A DNA stretch of 64,000 nt. Source: Paracoccaceae bacterium (GTDB taxonomy: Bacteria > Pseudomonadota > Alphaproteobacteria > Rhodobacterales > Rhodobacteraceae). Where the stretch lies: positions 2,025,620-2,089,619 of the forward strand of contig JAHRYM010000001.1 in assembly GCA_020622085.1 (NCBI GenBank), written 5' to 3'. Numbering within the stretch: position 1 is the stretch's first letter; the number at the start of each line of letters is the position of its first letter. The position numbers and the translations under genes were made by a program. The notes under the pieces are model-generated. The model was not told where the DNA came from. It saw nothing but the letters and a program-made list of their open reading frames with translations, and made no database searches. Below, piece after piece: positions 44,109-53,175 of the stretch.

Positions 44109-45509
44109 TTGATCAGGATGCTCTTGTGGGGCATTGCGCTTGTCCTTGCCTGCGCGGGGCCGGGAAGTGCCGAAGTGCTGCGCGGCAAGGCCTTCGTGCG
44201 GGAACGGATCGCGCTGCCCGCGGGCCTGACCTTCGAGGCGGTGATCGAGGATATTTCGCGCGCCGGAGCGCCGGCAGGGATAATCGCCGCGATCCGGTTC
44301 AAGGCCGATGGCCAGCCGCCCTTTGCCTTTGAAATTCCCTTTGATCCGGCAGATCTGGGGCCAGGGGGCAAGTATGCCATCCGCGCGACGCTGCACCGGA
44401 ACGGCCGGCTTCATGCCACGACCGACCGGATTTACCCGCTGTTCGAGGGCGGATCGCAGGGGCCCGTCAAGGTCATGCTGCGGCTGGTGGCGCAAGGCCG
44501 GGCAGATCCTGTTCCCGCCCGGCCCTCGCCACCCCTCGCCTTGCCCGCGACCTTTCGCGGTCTCCGGCCCTGCGCCGATTGCGAAGGGGTTCGCCATCGA
44601 CTTGATCTTTGGCCCGATGGTGTCTTCCATCTGCACCGCGAATGGCTGGGCGGCGCCGGGGACCGACTGGCCCGGGGCGAAGTCGGGCGGTGGCATGCCG
44701 ACGCTGGCCGGGGCGCGATCCTTCTGGAAGGACCGAGCGATACGCCGCGGTTCTGGCAGGTGCTGGGCGCCGACCGACTGCGGCAGATGGACCTGAAGGG
44801 TGAACCCATCGACTCGGCGCTCGACTACGACCTTCACAGCAAAGGCGGGCTGGAACTGACCGAGCTTGGCGATGCCACGCTTGGCGGGATGCTGACCTAT
44901 CAGGCCGATGCGGCGGTTTTCGTCGAATGCCTGACCGGCCGCCCCTACCCGGTCGCGGCCGAGCGCGACTACCTGACGCTAGAGCGCAGCTATCTGGAGG
45001 CGCGCGCCAGCCCGGGGGCGGCGCTTCTGGTGCAGGTCGAAGGTGGGCTGGCGATGCGCCCCACGATGGAAGGCCCGGATCGCCCGAGTCTGGTCGTGGA
45101 TCGTTTCATCGATGCCCTGCCCGACAAGACCTGCGCCGGCCTCTCAGGCCCAGACCCGATCTTCAATGTCTACTGGCGGATCACCGAATTGCAGGGCACT
45201 CCGGCCCCGCGTGAACCCGGTATCCGCGAGGCGCATCTGATCCTGCACGATGCCGGTGAGGGCCGGTTTTCCGCAACCGTTGGCTGCAACCGGCTGCTTG
45301 GCCACTACACGCTAAGCGGTGACAAGCTTTCGTTTGATCCGGTGGCCAGCACGATGATGGCCTGCCCTGCCCCCCTTGATGCGGCCGAACAGGCACTGAA
45401 GGCCGCGCTTTCCGCGACGCGCAGCCATCATGCCGGCAGTCCCGGTCTGGAACTCCTTGACGAAAAGGGTCATGTCCTGGCACGGCTCGAGGCCGTGCAC
45501 CTGCGCTGA
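44109..45509 (+). CDS. Three-domain envelope protein: YbaY-like, NlpE-like and META (HslJ) domains
   Basis: A 466-aa exported protein. The signal is MIRMLLWGIALVLACAGPGS with cleavage near GSA|EV; C15 might instead be lipidated, though the lipobox is poor. Residues about 30-125 look like YbaY/YscW (IALPAGLTFEAVIEDISRAG). Residues 148-240 look like the NlpE N-terminal domain, with C155ADC158 in LRPCADCEGVRHRL. Residues 352-445 form a META domain (VYWRITELQGTP, FSATVGCNRLLGHY). TTG 44109 is preferred because GGAGG precedes it and it adds the positive charge of the signal; ATG 44118 is possible. It is likely involved in envelope stress or heat/acid resistance. Confidence 0.78.
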   Translation: MIRMLLWGIALVLACAGPGSAEVLRGKAFVRERIALPAGLTFEAVIEDISRAGAPAGIIAAIRFKADGQPPFAFEIPFDPADLGPGGKYAIRATLHRNGRLHATTDRIYPLFEGGSQGPVKVMLRLVAQGRADPVPARPSPPLALPATFRGLRPCADCEGVRHRLDLWPDGVFHLHREWLGGAGDRLARGEVGRWHADAGRGAILLEGPSDTPRFWQVLGADRLRQMDLKGEPIDSALDYDLHSKGGLELTELGDATLGGMLTYQADAAVFVECLTGRPYPVAAERDYLTLERSYLEARASPGAALLVQVEGGLAMRPTMEGPDRPSLVVDRFIDALPDKTCAGLSGPDPIFNVYWRITELQGTPAPREPGIREAHLILHDAGEGRFSATVGCNRLLGHYTLSGDKLSFDPVASTMMACPAPLDAAEQALKAALSATRSHHAGSPGLELLDEKGHVLARLEAVHLR

Positions 45510-45543
45510 TGCGCCTCATCCCGTGGTCCGGGAATCACCCCGT

Positions 45544-46422
45544 TCAGTAAAGCCCCAGCGCCGCGATCAGGGGCGGCCAGTCGCGGATCCGGCGATGCGC
45601 CCTTTCGGGATCCTCGTTCGCCACCGCCTGGATGATCACGTTCATCAGCGTCGTCATCGGCCCGGTGCTTTCCAGGAAGGCGTCCATCTTGGTCGAGACA
45701 TGGAAGACAAACGGGGTCTCGGCGGCGGCCCAGGTGTTGAGCATGTCGGTGACGATCACCACCTCGGTCCCGGCTTCGCGCGCGCGTCGCACAATCGGCT
45801 GGGCCTCGCGGGCATAGGGAACCATGTCGATCAGCACAAGGCAGCGCCGTTCGTCCCGTCGCCGCTCGGACGGAATCCATTCCACCAGCCCGTCGTCATG
45901 CGGCGACAGGAACCGGATCGAGCCGCGCACGATCCCTAGCCGGCGGGCAAAGTCCTCGGCCAGCCCGCGCACCGTCTGGAACCCAGTGACATAGACCTCG
46001 TCGGCGGCGGCCAGCGTCCTGACCGCCTCTTGCCAGGCGGGTTTCTCGACCTCTTCGGCGATGGCAAGGATCGCCTCGGCATCGCGGCGCAGGAAGGCGG
46101 AAATCCCGCCGTCGATCAGCCGAAGGTAATAATCGGGCGCCGTGGCCAGATGATGGATCCGCGAAAGCTTCAGCTCTTCCTTCAGGCCGGCCAGGCCACG
46201 GAACCCCGCACGGCGCAGGAACCGGCTGACGGTGATCTCGCTCACGCCGGTCTTGGCCGCGATCGAGGCGCCGGTCTCCAGCCCCAGCGTCGCCTGGTTG
46301 ACGACCAGCCACCGGGCAATCATCGCCTCGGATTTCGTGAGGTCGTCGCCCAGCGCGCGCAACCTCGCCGCCAGCGGAGACTCCTCGGGGTTCGCGTCGG
46401 GGGTTGTGTCTGGCACAGGCAT
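45544..46422 (-). CDS. MurR/RpiR-family transcriptional regulator
   Basis: The 292-aa product has an RpiR-type HTH (TGASIAAKTGVSEITVSRFL, then RRAGFRGLAGLKEEL) and a SIS domain (ADEVYVTGFQTVRGLAEDFA). SIS domains usually bind phosphosugars, but RpiR members also control amino-acid and polyamine uptake. ATG 46422 is chosen by family length. It is divergent from the polyamine-type ABC operon with a strong inverted repeat in between. Confidence 0.87.
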   Translation of the reverse strand: MPVPDTTPDANPEESPLAARLRALGDDLTKSEAMIARWLVVNQATLGLETGASIAAKTGVSEITVSRFLRRAGFRGLAGLKEELKLSRIHHLATAPDYYLRLIDGGISAFLRRDAEAILAIAEEVEKPAWQEAVRTLAAADEVYVTGFQTVRGLAEDFARRLGIVRGSIRFLSPHDDGLVEWIPSERRRDERRCLVLIDMVPYAREAQPIVRRAREAGTEVVIVTDMLNTWAAAETPFVFHVSTKMDAFLESTGPMTTLMNVIIQAVANEDPERAHRRIRDWPPLIAALGLY

Positions 46423-46449
46423 GACAGGATTTACAGCATTGCGTATCAA

Positions 46450-46477
46450 TGTTAGCGTTCTGTCATAAACACTAACA
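46450..46477. promoter_or_regulatory. Inverted repeat between the RpiR gene and the ABC operon, candidate operator
   Basis: TGTTAGCGTT (46450-46459), 8-bp spacer, AACACTAACA (46468-46477): 10-bp arms with one mismatch, AT-rich against the local background. It lies about 70 bp before the binding-protein gene. Confidence 0.65.
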
Positions 46478-46546
46478 CGACCGACTCGTGGCCGCCAGAC
46501 GTTTCGCAGGCTGCCCCGAACACGGCGGCAAAACCGGGAGGAAACC

Positions 46547-47569
46547 ATGAAAAAGGCGATCGGCCTTGCATTGGCGCTTGCACTGGCGGCCGGCACGGCA
46601 AGCGCGGAAGGCAAACTCGCGCTTTACAACTGGGGTGACTACATCAACCCGCTGATCCTGAAGAAGTTCAGCGAGGAAACCGGGATCGAGGTCAGCCTTG
46701 ACACCTATTCCTCGAACGAGGAGATGCTGGCCAAGATCCAGGCCGGTGCCACCGGCTATGATCTGGTGTTTCCCTCGGTGCACATGCACGACATCATGAT
46801 GAAGCTCGGGCTTCTGGAAAAGACCGATATCAACCTTTCGCCCGACTTCAAGAACATCGACCCCGCCACCTTCCGCTCCCACGAGGATCCCGGGGCCGAA
46901 TACTGCCTGCCCTATGCCTTCGGCACCGTGGGCGTCTTCTACAACGAGGACATCACAGGGCCGATCACGGGCTGGGCCGATTTCTTCGACATTCCCGGAA
47001 AGACCGGCGGCAAGATCACCATCCTTGACGACATGCGCGAGGTGATGGCGGTCGGCATGTTCATGACCGGCCATTCCATCAACTCGACCGATCCGGACGA
47101 GGTGCAGGAAGCGGCCGACTACATCCTGTCGAAAAAGCCCGCTGTCTCGGCCTTCACCTATGAATCGCCCGCGCTCCTCTTGTCGGGTGATATCGCGGCG
47201 GCGCATTTCTTCGTGGGCGGGCATGTCTATTTCACCGAAAAGCCGAACATCAAGTATGTCATCCCCAAGGAAGGCGCGACGCTTTACCAGGAAGACATGT
47301 GCATGCTGAAGTCGGCGCCGCACAAGGAAGAAGCCAAGCGTTTCATGGAGTTCTACCTGCGCCCCGAAATCGCGGCCCTGAACGTCGACCAGCAGTTCAA
47401 CGGATCGGCCAACGTGCCGGCGCGCGATCTGGTGGCCGATTACATCAAGACCAATCCCAACATCACCCTTGCCCCCGAGACGCTGGAACGGGTGCAGACC
47501 TTCGTCGATCTTGGCAAGGCGCTCAAACTCTACGATCGCGCCTGGAACACGATCCGCACCGCGCAATAG
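46547..47569 (+). CDS. ABC transporter periplasmic binding protein, polyamine type (PotD/PotF-like)
   Basis: The 340-aa product has a signal peptide (MKKAIGLALALALAAGTASA, then EG) and the LALYNWGDYINPLILKKFSEE opening of spermidine/putrescine-binding proteins. GGAGG precedes the ATG. It delivers a cationic or small amino-compound ligand to the permeases encoded downstream. The rest of the operon (peptidase) hints at a polyamine conjugate or peptide as ligand. Confidence 0.9.
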   Translation: MKKAIGLALALALAAGTASAEGKLALYNWGDYINPLILKKFSEETGIEVSLDTYSSNEEMLAKIQAGATGYDLVFPSVHMHDIMMKLGLLEKTDINLSPDFKNIDPATFRSHEDPGAEYCLPYAFGTVGVFYNEDITGPITGWADFFDIPGKTGGKITILDDMREVMAVGMFMTGHSINSTDPDEVQEAADYILSKKPAVSAFTYESPALLLSGDIAAAHFFVGGHVYFTEKPNIKYVIPKEGATLYQEDMCMLKSAPHKEEAKRFMEFYLRPEIAALNVDQQFNGSANVPARDLVADYIKTNPNITLAPETLERVQTFVDLGKALKLYDRAWNTIRTAQ

Positions 47570-47585
47570 CGGGCGGCACAGTTGC

Positions 47586-47610
47586 GGCGGCCCCGCCCGG
47601 CGGGGCCGCC
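47586..47610 (+). promoter_or_regulatory. Strong intercistronic hairpin between binding protein and ATPase genes
   Basis: A perfect 10-bp GC stem GGCGGCCCCG/CGGGGCCGCC with a 5-nt loop and no T-run. Such hairpins protect the upstream mRNA of binding proteins so that they are made in excess over the membrane parts. Confidence 0.75.
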
Positions 47611-47627
47611 CCCATCGGGGCAGGACA

Positions 47628-48695
47628 ATGGCACTACTTGAAATCCGTGGCGCGCGGCGCGTCTTCACCACGCCCGAGGGCGGCAAGGTCGCGGCGCTGG
47701 ATGGAGTCGATCTTGATGTCGCGCAGAACGAATTCGTTACCCTTCTCGGCCCCTCGGGCTGTGGCAAGACCACGCTTCTGCGCGCCATTTCCGGCTTCGA
47801 GGCCCTGGACGAAGGCAGCGTCCGGCTTGATGGCAGCGACCTGTCGCGCCTGCCGCCCTTCCGGCGGCCCGTGAACACGGTCTTTCAAAGCTATGCGCTG
47901 TTTTCGCACATGAATGTCGCGCGAAACGTGGGCTATGCACTGGAGGTGCGCGGCGAGGCCCGGCCGCTGCGCGAGACGAAGGTGGCCGACGCGCTGGAAA
48001 AGGTGGGTCTGTCAGGCATGGGCAGCCGCCGCCCCGGGCAATTGTCGGGCGGCCAGCGCCAACGCGTGGCCCTTGCGCGCGCCCTTGTGGCGGAACCACG
48101 GCTTCTGCTGCTGGACGAGCCCCTGTCGGCCCTTGACCGCAACCTGCGCCAGCAGATGCAACTCGAACTCAAGGCGTTGCAGGCCCGCCTTGGCATCGCC
48201 TTCGTCTTCGTCACCCATGACCAGGAAGAGGCGCTGACCATGTCCGACCGCATCGTGGTCATGCGCGAGGGGCGGATCGAACAGATCGGCACGCCGCGCG
48301 AAATCTACCGCCGGCCAAGGAACCGCTTCGTGGCCGATTTCATCGGCGAAACCAATATCCTTGTCCTGACGGTCGAGCGGATCGAAGGCGCGATCGCCCG
48401 CGCCCGCACCGCCGAAGGCTGTGTGATCGACCTTCCGTCTGCGGGGCGCGCGGCAGGCGAAAGGCTGACCGCAGTGATCCGGCCCGAGGATTTCACCCTT
48501 GGACAGGCCGGCATCGCGGGCGTGGTCAGCCGGGCGGTCTATCTGGGGTCGGACCTGATCCTTTTCGTCCGCCCCGAAGGTGGCGGCGCCGAGATCCGCG
48601 TCACCGCCCGCGACCGCGCCGGCGCCCCCGAGCCCGGCGCACCGGTGCATCTTTCCCATGACCCGGTCGCCGCCCATGTGCTGGAGGGTGCGTGA
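47628..48695 (+). CDS. ABC transporter ATP-binding protein, polyamine/PotA type
   Basis: The 355-aa product has Walker A GPSGCGKT, the signature LSGGQRQRVALARAL, Walker B LLLLDEPLSALD and a C-terminal TOBE domain (about 275-350), the PotA layout. It energises import from the cytoplasmic face. Start ATG 47628 lies behind AGGAC. Its stop shares a base with the permease start. Confidence 0.92.
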   Translation: MALLEIRGARRVFTTPEGGKVAALDGVDLDVAQNEFVTLLGPSGCGKTTLLRAISGFEALDEGSVRLDGSDLSRLPPFRRPVNTVFQSYALFSHMNVARNVGYALEVRGEARPLRETKVADALEKVGLSGMGSRRPGQLSGGQRQRVALARALVAEPRLLLLDEPLSALDRNLRQQMQLELKALQARLGIAFVFVTHDQEEALTMSDRIVVMREGRIEQIGTPREIYRRPRNRFVADFIGETNILVLTVERIEGAIARARTAEGCVIDLPSAGRAAGERLTAVIRPEDFTLGQAGIAGVVSRAVYLGSDLILFVRPEGGGAEIRVTARDRAGAPEPGAPVHLSHDPVAAHVLEGA

Positions 48696-49579
48696 TGGCC
48701 CTTCGCCGGCAATCGCTTGTGCTTTCGGCGCTTCTGGCGCCGGTGACGATCTTCCTTGGCATCTTCTTTCTGGTGCCGCTCGGGATCATCGCCGTCTATT
48801 CCGTGCTTTCGCCCGGCCTTTACGGCGGCGTGGAATGGAGCTTCTATCACTGGAACTACGGCCGCATCTTCGGCTGGGCCGACGGCATCGAGGAGGTGTT
48901 CGAGCCGGTCTACCTGAAAATCCTGCTGCGCTCGCTCGGCTTCGGGGCGCTGACGGTGATCCTGTGCCTGATGCTGTGCTATCCGGTGGCCTTCTGGGTT
49001 GCGCGCCTGCCAGAACGGGCGCGGCTGTTCTTCCTGTTCCTTGTGGCGCTGCCGTTCTTTTCCAGCCTGATCGTGCGGCTTTACGCCTGGCTCCTGATCC
49101 TCAAACCCTCGGGCATCCTCAACGAGACGCTGCTCGCGCTGGGGCTGATCCGCGCGCCGCTCGAGATCCTCTTTACCCCGGCGGCGGTGGTTCTGGGCAT
49201 GGTCTATGTCATGGTGCCCTTCATGTTCCTGCCGCTATACGCCGCAATCGACAATCTTGACCGCGAAATGGTCGAGGCCTCGATGGACCTTGGCGCAAGC
49301 CGCCGCCAGACATTCTTCAAGGTGGTCCTGCCGCAGACCCTGCCCGGGATCATCGGTGGCGCGGTGATCGTCTTCATCCCGTCTGTCGGCAACTTCGTCG
49401 TGCCCGACGTTCTGGGGGGCGCCAAGGGGCTGATGGTCGGCAACCTTGTGGAACAGCAGTTCCTTTCGGCGCGCAACTGGCCCTTCGGGTCGGCGCTGTC
49501 CATGCTGATCATGGCCGTTGTGCTGGTGGTGCTTCTGGTCGCCACGGCGCGGGCCCGCAAGGCCGGGGGGCAGGCATGA
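48695..49579 (+). CDS. ABC transporter permease, PotB/PotH type
   Basis: The 294-aa product has six predicted membrane segments and the cytoplasmic EAA loop MVEASMDLGASRRQTFFKVVLPQTLPGI. It forms the channel with the second permease. ATG 48695 overlaps the ATPase stop (TGATG); a GTG one codon earlier is possible. Confidence 0.92.
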   Translation: MALRRQSLVLSALLAPVTIFLGIFFLVPLGIIAVYSVLSPGLYGGVEWSFYHWNYGRIFGWADGIEEVFEPVYLKILLRSLGFGALTVILCLMLCYPVAFWVARLPERARLFFLFLVALPFFSSLIVRLYAWLLILKPSGILNETLLALGLIRAPLEILFTPAAVVLGMVYVMVPFMFLPLYAAIDNLDREMVEASMDLGASRRQTFFKVVLPQTLPGIIGGAVIVFIPSVGNFVVPDVLGGAKGLMVGNLVEQQFLSARNWPFGSALSMLIMAVVLVVLLVATARARKAGGQA

Positions 49580-50418
49580 CCCCGCGTGTCGCACAAATGG
49601 GGCTTGGCGCCTTTGCCGCGCTGTTCTTCCTGTTCATCTATGCGCCGCTTTTGCTGATCGTCGCCTATTCGTTCAACTCGAACCCCGTGAACATGATGAT
49701 CTGGGATCACTTCACGCTCGAGTGGTATACCGGCCTCTTCGGGCTGAGCGAGCGCGGCCCCGAGATCGGCGACCAGAACCGCGCGCTTTATCTGGAAAGC
49801 ACCGACCAGATGCTGAAGGCGCTGCGCACCTCGCTGACGGTCGCGGCCTTCACCACCACCATCGCCACCCTGGTCGGCACGGCGACGGCCATCGCGTTGA
49901 ACCGTTTCCGCTTCCGCGCCCGGCCCTTCTACTCGGGGTTCCTGCTCTTGCCGATGATGATGCCCGACATCGTGCTCGGAATCGGGCTTCTGATCTTCTT
50001 TGTCACCATCGGCATGAACCTGTCGATGCTGACCATCGTCATCGGCCACTGCACCTTCCTGATCTCGTATGTCTTCATCATCGTGCAGGCGCGCATCGCC
50101 GGGATCGACCCTGCGCTGGAGGAAGCCTCGGCCGACCTGGGCGCCAGCGAATGGGTAACGCTGCGCAAGGTGCTTCTGCCGCAGCTTGCGCCGGGGATCC
50201 TCGGCGGTGCGCTTCTTGCCTTCGTCATCTCGATGGACGACCTGGTAATCACCTATTTCATCTCGGGGACGGAAAACACCACGCTGCCGGTCTTCATCTT
50301 CGGGATGATCCGCCGCGGCGTGAAACCCGAAATCAACGCCATCGCCACGCTGATGATCCTCGCGTCCGTGATAGTCGCCGGGCTTGGGCTGTGGCTGCGT
50401 TCCAGAAAGGCCGACTGA
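49576..50418 (+). CDS. ABC transporter permease, PotC/PotI type
   Basis: The 280-aa product has six membrane segments and the EAA loop ALEEASADLGASEWVTLRKVLLP. It starts with a 4-nt overlap on the previous permease gene. SFNSNPVNMMIWDHFTLEWY near the N-terminus is typical of PotC-like proteins. Confidence 0.92.
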   Translation: MTPRVAQMGLGAFAALFFLFIYAPLLLIVAYSFNSNPVNMMIWDHFTLEWYTGLFGLSERGPEIGDQNRALYLESTDQMLKALRTSLTVAAFTTTIATLVGTATAIALNRFRFRARPFYSGFLLLPMMMPDIVLGIGLLIFFVTIGMNLSMLTIVIGHCTFLISYVFIIVQARIAGIDPALEEASADLGASEWVTLRKVLLPQLAPGILGGALLAFVISMDDLVITYFISGTENTTLPVFIFGMIRRGVKPEINAIATLMILASVIVAGLGLWLRSRKAD

Positions 50419-50419
50419 C

Positions 50420-51499
50420 ATGACATCTTCCGCACCTGCGCGCCCGCGTGCCCGCGACCTGGGCCTGCCCTTCCCCGGAACGCCCGGCCCCCTCAACGCA
50501 ATCACCGACATCGCGGGCCTTGCAGTGGGTTTCTGCACGCTGACCGACCCGGCGCAACACATGCGCACCGGCGTGACCGCTATCCTGCCGCGCCCGCAGC
50601 GGCAGGCGATGCCGGTCTGGGCCGGGCAGTTCACCCTGAACGGCAATGGCGAGATGACGGGCACCCACTGGATCAATGACGCAGGCTATTTCCTTGGCCC
50701 GGTGCTGATCACCAACACCCACGGCGTCGGTGCCGCCCATAGCGGGGCCACGCGCTGGATGCTCGACCATTATGCCGACCACTTCGGCGGCGCCCATCAC
50801 GCCTGGGCGATGCCGGTCGTCGCCGAAACCTATGACGGCGTTCTCAATGACATCAACGCGATGTTCGTGCGCCCCGAACATGCCATCGCAGCCCTCGAGG
50901 CCCGCTCCACCGGGCCGGTGGCCGAAGGCTCGACCGGCGGCGGCAACGGCATGATCGCCTACGAATTCAAGGCCGGCACCGGCACCGCGTCGCGCATCGC
51001 CCGCATCGGCGCAAGCGACTACACCGTGGGGGCGCTGGTGCAGGCCAACCACGGGCTGCGACCCTGGCTGAACATCCTGGGCCGGCCGGTTGGCCGGCTG
51101 ATGCCCGAAGGCAGCTTCCGCAGCCAGGAAAGCGGCTCGACCATCGTCGTGCTGGCAACCGACGCGCCGCTATCTGGCCTGTCGCTGCGCCATATGGCGC
51201 GGCGCGCGGCGCTGGGGATCGGGCGTGGCGGAACGCCGGGGGGCAACAACTCGGGCGACATCTTCCTTGCTCTCTCGACCGCCAACCCCGGGCCGATGCC
51301 AGATGCGGCCCCGGCGGTATCGACGCGGCAGGAACTCAACATCGACCTGATCGACCCGCTTTACCTGGCGGCGGTCGAGGCGGTGGAGGAAGCCGTGGTC
51401 AATGCCATTGTCGCGGGCGAGGATGTCGCCACGGTCAAGCCGGCAGGCCGCATCTGCCGGGGCATCGACCACGACAGGCTGGCCGCGCTGTTCCGCTGA
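50420..51499 (+). CDS. P1-family peptidase (DmpA-like aminopeptidase)
   Basis: A 359-aa self-processing Ntn-like hydrolase of the DmpA/BapA family. The members remove N-terminal residues, including D-amino acids and beta-amino acids. The nucleophile is S278 in PGGNN|SGDIFLALSTAN, with cleavage expected after N277; GSTGGGNGM and NTHGVGAAHSG shape the site. ATG 50420 is 1 bp after the permease stop, so it is part of the transporter operon. No signal peptide is seen, so it should act in the cytosol on the imported ligand. Confidence 0.9.
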   Translation: MTSSAPARPRARDLGLPFPGTPGPLNAITDIAGLAVGFCTLTDPAQHMRTGVTAILPRPQRQAMPVWAGQFTLNGNGEMTGTHWINDAGYFLGPVLITNTHGVGAAHSGATRWMLDHYADHFGGAHHAWAMPVVAETYDGVLNDINAMFVRPEHAIAALEARSTGPVAEGSTGGGNGMIAYEFKAGTGTASRIARIGASDYTVGALVQANHGLRPWLNILGRPVGRLMPEGSFRSQESGSTIVVLATDAPLSGLSLRHMARRAALGIGRGGTPGGNNSGDIFLALSTANPGPMPDAAPAVSTRQELNIDLIDPLYLAAVEAVEEAVVNAIVAGEDVATVKPAGRICRGIDHDRLAALFR

Positions 51500-51537
51500 C
51501 CAGGCCCGGATGATTGGCCCGTCCGGGCGGCTGGCTG

Positions 51538-51560
51538 GCCGGGCGGGCAAGCCGCCCGGC
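51538..51560 (+). terminator. Likely terminator of the ABC-peptidase operon
   Basis: A 9-bp GC stem GCCGGGCGG/CCGCCCGGC with a 5-nt loop (GCAAG), followed 9 bp later by TTTT. It sits between convergent genes. The T-run is short, so it may be imperfect. Confidence 0.55.
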
Positions 51561-51576
51561 ACACCCTGTTTTGGCC

Positions 51577-52812
51577 TCAGGCGTGAAGAACCCGGTCCAG
51601 CGCCCCGATCAGGCGGTCGATCTCGGCCGGGGTGGTGTAATGCGTGAAGGACAGCCGCAGCACACCCTTCGCCGGGTCTACACCCATGGCCCCCAGTGGC
51701 CGGACGGCGTAGAAGTCGCCCGCCCAGCAATTGATCCCGTGATCCGCCAGCGCCGCCGACACCGGTTCGGCCGCGCGGTCCAGCGCCACCGCAATCGTCG
51801 GGGCGCGACGGGCCGCATCGCGCGGGCCGATCAGCCGCAGGTCGTTGCGCGCCGCAAGGTAGTCGACCAGCGGCTGCGCCAGAGCCACTTCATGCGCGCG
51901 CATCAGGTCATGGACCTGCGCCGCGCGGCGGGCGGCATTGGCCTCGGGCGCGAAGTGGTGGGCGTGAAGCGCGTCGAAGTAATCCGCAATCCCGGCGCAG
52001 GCCGCGACCTGCGCGTGATCCGGACCGGCGGGGGTGAAGCGCTTGTAAGGCGTCTCGCCGTTGAAGTAGTGGCCCTGATTCGGCAGGCGCATCCCGACAT
52101 CACGACGAATGACCATGACACCCTGATGGGGTCCGTAGACCTTGTAGGCCGAAAAGAGGTAAATATCCGCCCCCAGATCGCCCACATCGGGCAGGCCGTG
52201 GGGCGCGTAGCTGACCCCGTCGACGCAGGCGAAGGCGCCGGCCGCATGGGCCATGGCGACGATTTCCTTCACCGGATTGATCTCGGCCACCACGTTCGAG
52301 CAATGCGGGAAGCAGACCAGCCGCACGAGGCCATCCGCGAGCAGGGGCTTCAGCGCCTCGGGGTCCAGATGGCCGGTTTCCGGGTCGATTCGCCATTCGC
52401 GGATATCGATCCCTTCGTCCCCCAGCCGCCGCCAGGGGCCAGAGTTCGCCTCGTGATCCTGGTTCGTCACGACAATGGCCGCGCCCGGCTCCAGCCCCTG
52501 GCGGAAGGCCTGCGCCAGGACATAGGTGTTCGCGGTGGTCGAGGGGCCGAAACTCACCTCATCGCGCGCCACGCCCATCATCGCCGCCAGGCGGGTGCGG
52601 GCCTCATCCATCTCGGCCCCGCCGGCAGCCGAAGCGGCATAGGGGCCGTAGGGCTGCACCTTGCGTTCGCGGTAGAAGCGCGTCAGCCGATCAATGACCT
52701 GCCCGCAGGCGTAAGAACCGCCGGCGTTTTCAAAAAAGGCCTTGTCCGCCAGATCCGGCACGGCGAATGCCGGGAACTGGCTGCGAACGAAATCAAGATC
52801 AAGTGTGGTCAT
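51577..52812 (-). CDS. Class V aminotransferase/cysteine-desulfurase-like PLP enzyme
   Basis: The 411-aa product is fold-type I PLP class V with STTANTYVL phosphate cup, NQDHEANSGPW, and the PLP lysine K224 in FSAYKVYGPHQG. It resembles CsdA/SufS-like and isopenicillin-N-epimerase-like proteins, but the conserved desulfurase cysteine loop is not evident, so sulfur transfer is doubtful. ATG 52812 or 52815 (GAGGG just before) are both possible. It faces the peptidase gene and is divergent from the orphan binding protein. Confidence 0.8.
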   Translation of the reverse strand: MTTLDLDFVRSQFPAFAVPDLADKAFFENAGGSYACGQVIDRLTRFYRERKVQPYGPYAASAAGGAEMDEARTRLAAMMGVARDEVSFGPSTTANTYVLAQAFRQGLEPGAAIVVTNQDHEANSGPWRRLGDEGIDIREWRIDPETGHLDPEALKPLLADGLVRLVCFPHCSNVVAEINPVKEIVAMAHAAGAFACVDGVSYAPHGLPDVGDLGADIYLFSAYKVYGPHQGVMVIRRDVGMRLPNQGHYFNGETPYKRFTPAGPDHAQVAACAGIADYFDALHAHHFAPEANAARRAAQVHDLMRAHEVALAQPLVDYLAARNDLRLIGPRDAARRAPTIAVALDRAAEPVSAALADHGINCWAGDFYAVRPLGAMGVDPAKGVLRLSFTHYTTPAEIDRLIGALDRVLHA

Positions 52813-52815
52813 CAT

Positions 52816-53175
52816 GCGGCCCTCTTCGGTTTCCACTTTGTCGCCGGGGATTGGGGCATGGATACACAGACCTTTCCGATCAGGCAAAACCCCAAACCGC
52901 GGCAGGTCTTCCAGCCAGCCGCAGGCGGACCGGCGGCAGATCCGCGGCGGGTCTCCCCTCGCGGCTCGAACGAAGTGATAGCGGGGCGCAAGCCGCCTGA
53001 AAAGGGGCCTTGCGCGTTCACGCTGTCGCTTTCCTGCGCAGGCTCAGGGGCGCGCCGCAAGCTGCCGGGGCAGCCTCCGACAACCGCATTCCCGCACCCC
53101 ATGACCCGGGGGCTTGTTGCCTCGCCCGGTTCCGGTCTAACCTCTTGCCGGAACAGATCATACGAGGACGACCAA
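52816..53175. other. Divergent intergenic region before the orphan binding protein
   Basis: About 360 bp without a real gene. TTCCGG and CCGGAA form a 6-bp inverted repeat with a 12-bp spacer, about 30-50 bp before the binding-protein ATG. No other structure stands out. Confidence 0.4.

Noticed and set aside
51577-52812. Cysteine desulfurase (sufS/iscS)
   Set aside because: The conserved catalytic cysteine loop is not evident and no Fe-S assembly gene is adjacent.
51514-53175. Open frame continuous with the orphan binding protein, giving a 903-aa product
   Set aside because: The added part is the reverse of the PLP enzyme gene; the signal peptide and ribosome binding site place the start at 53176.
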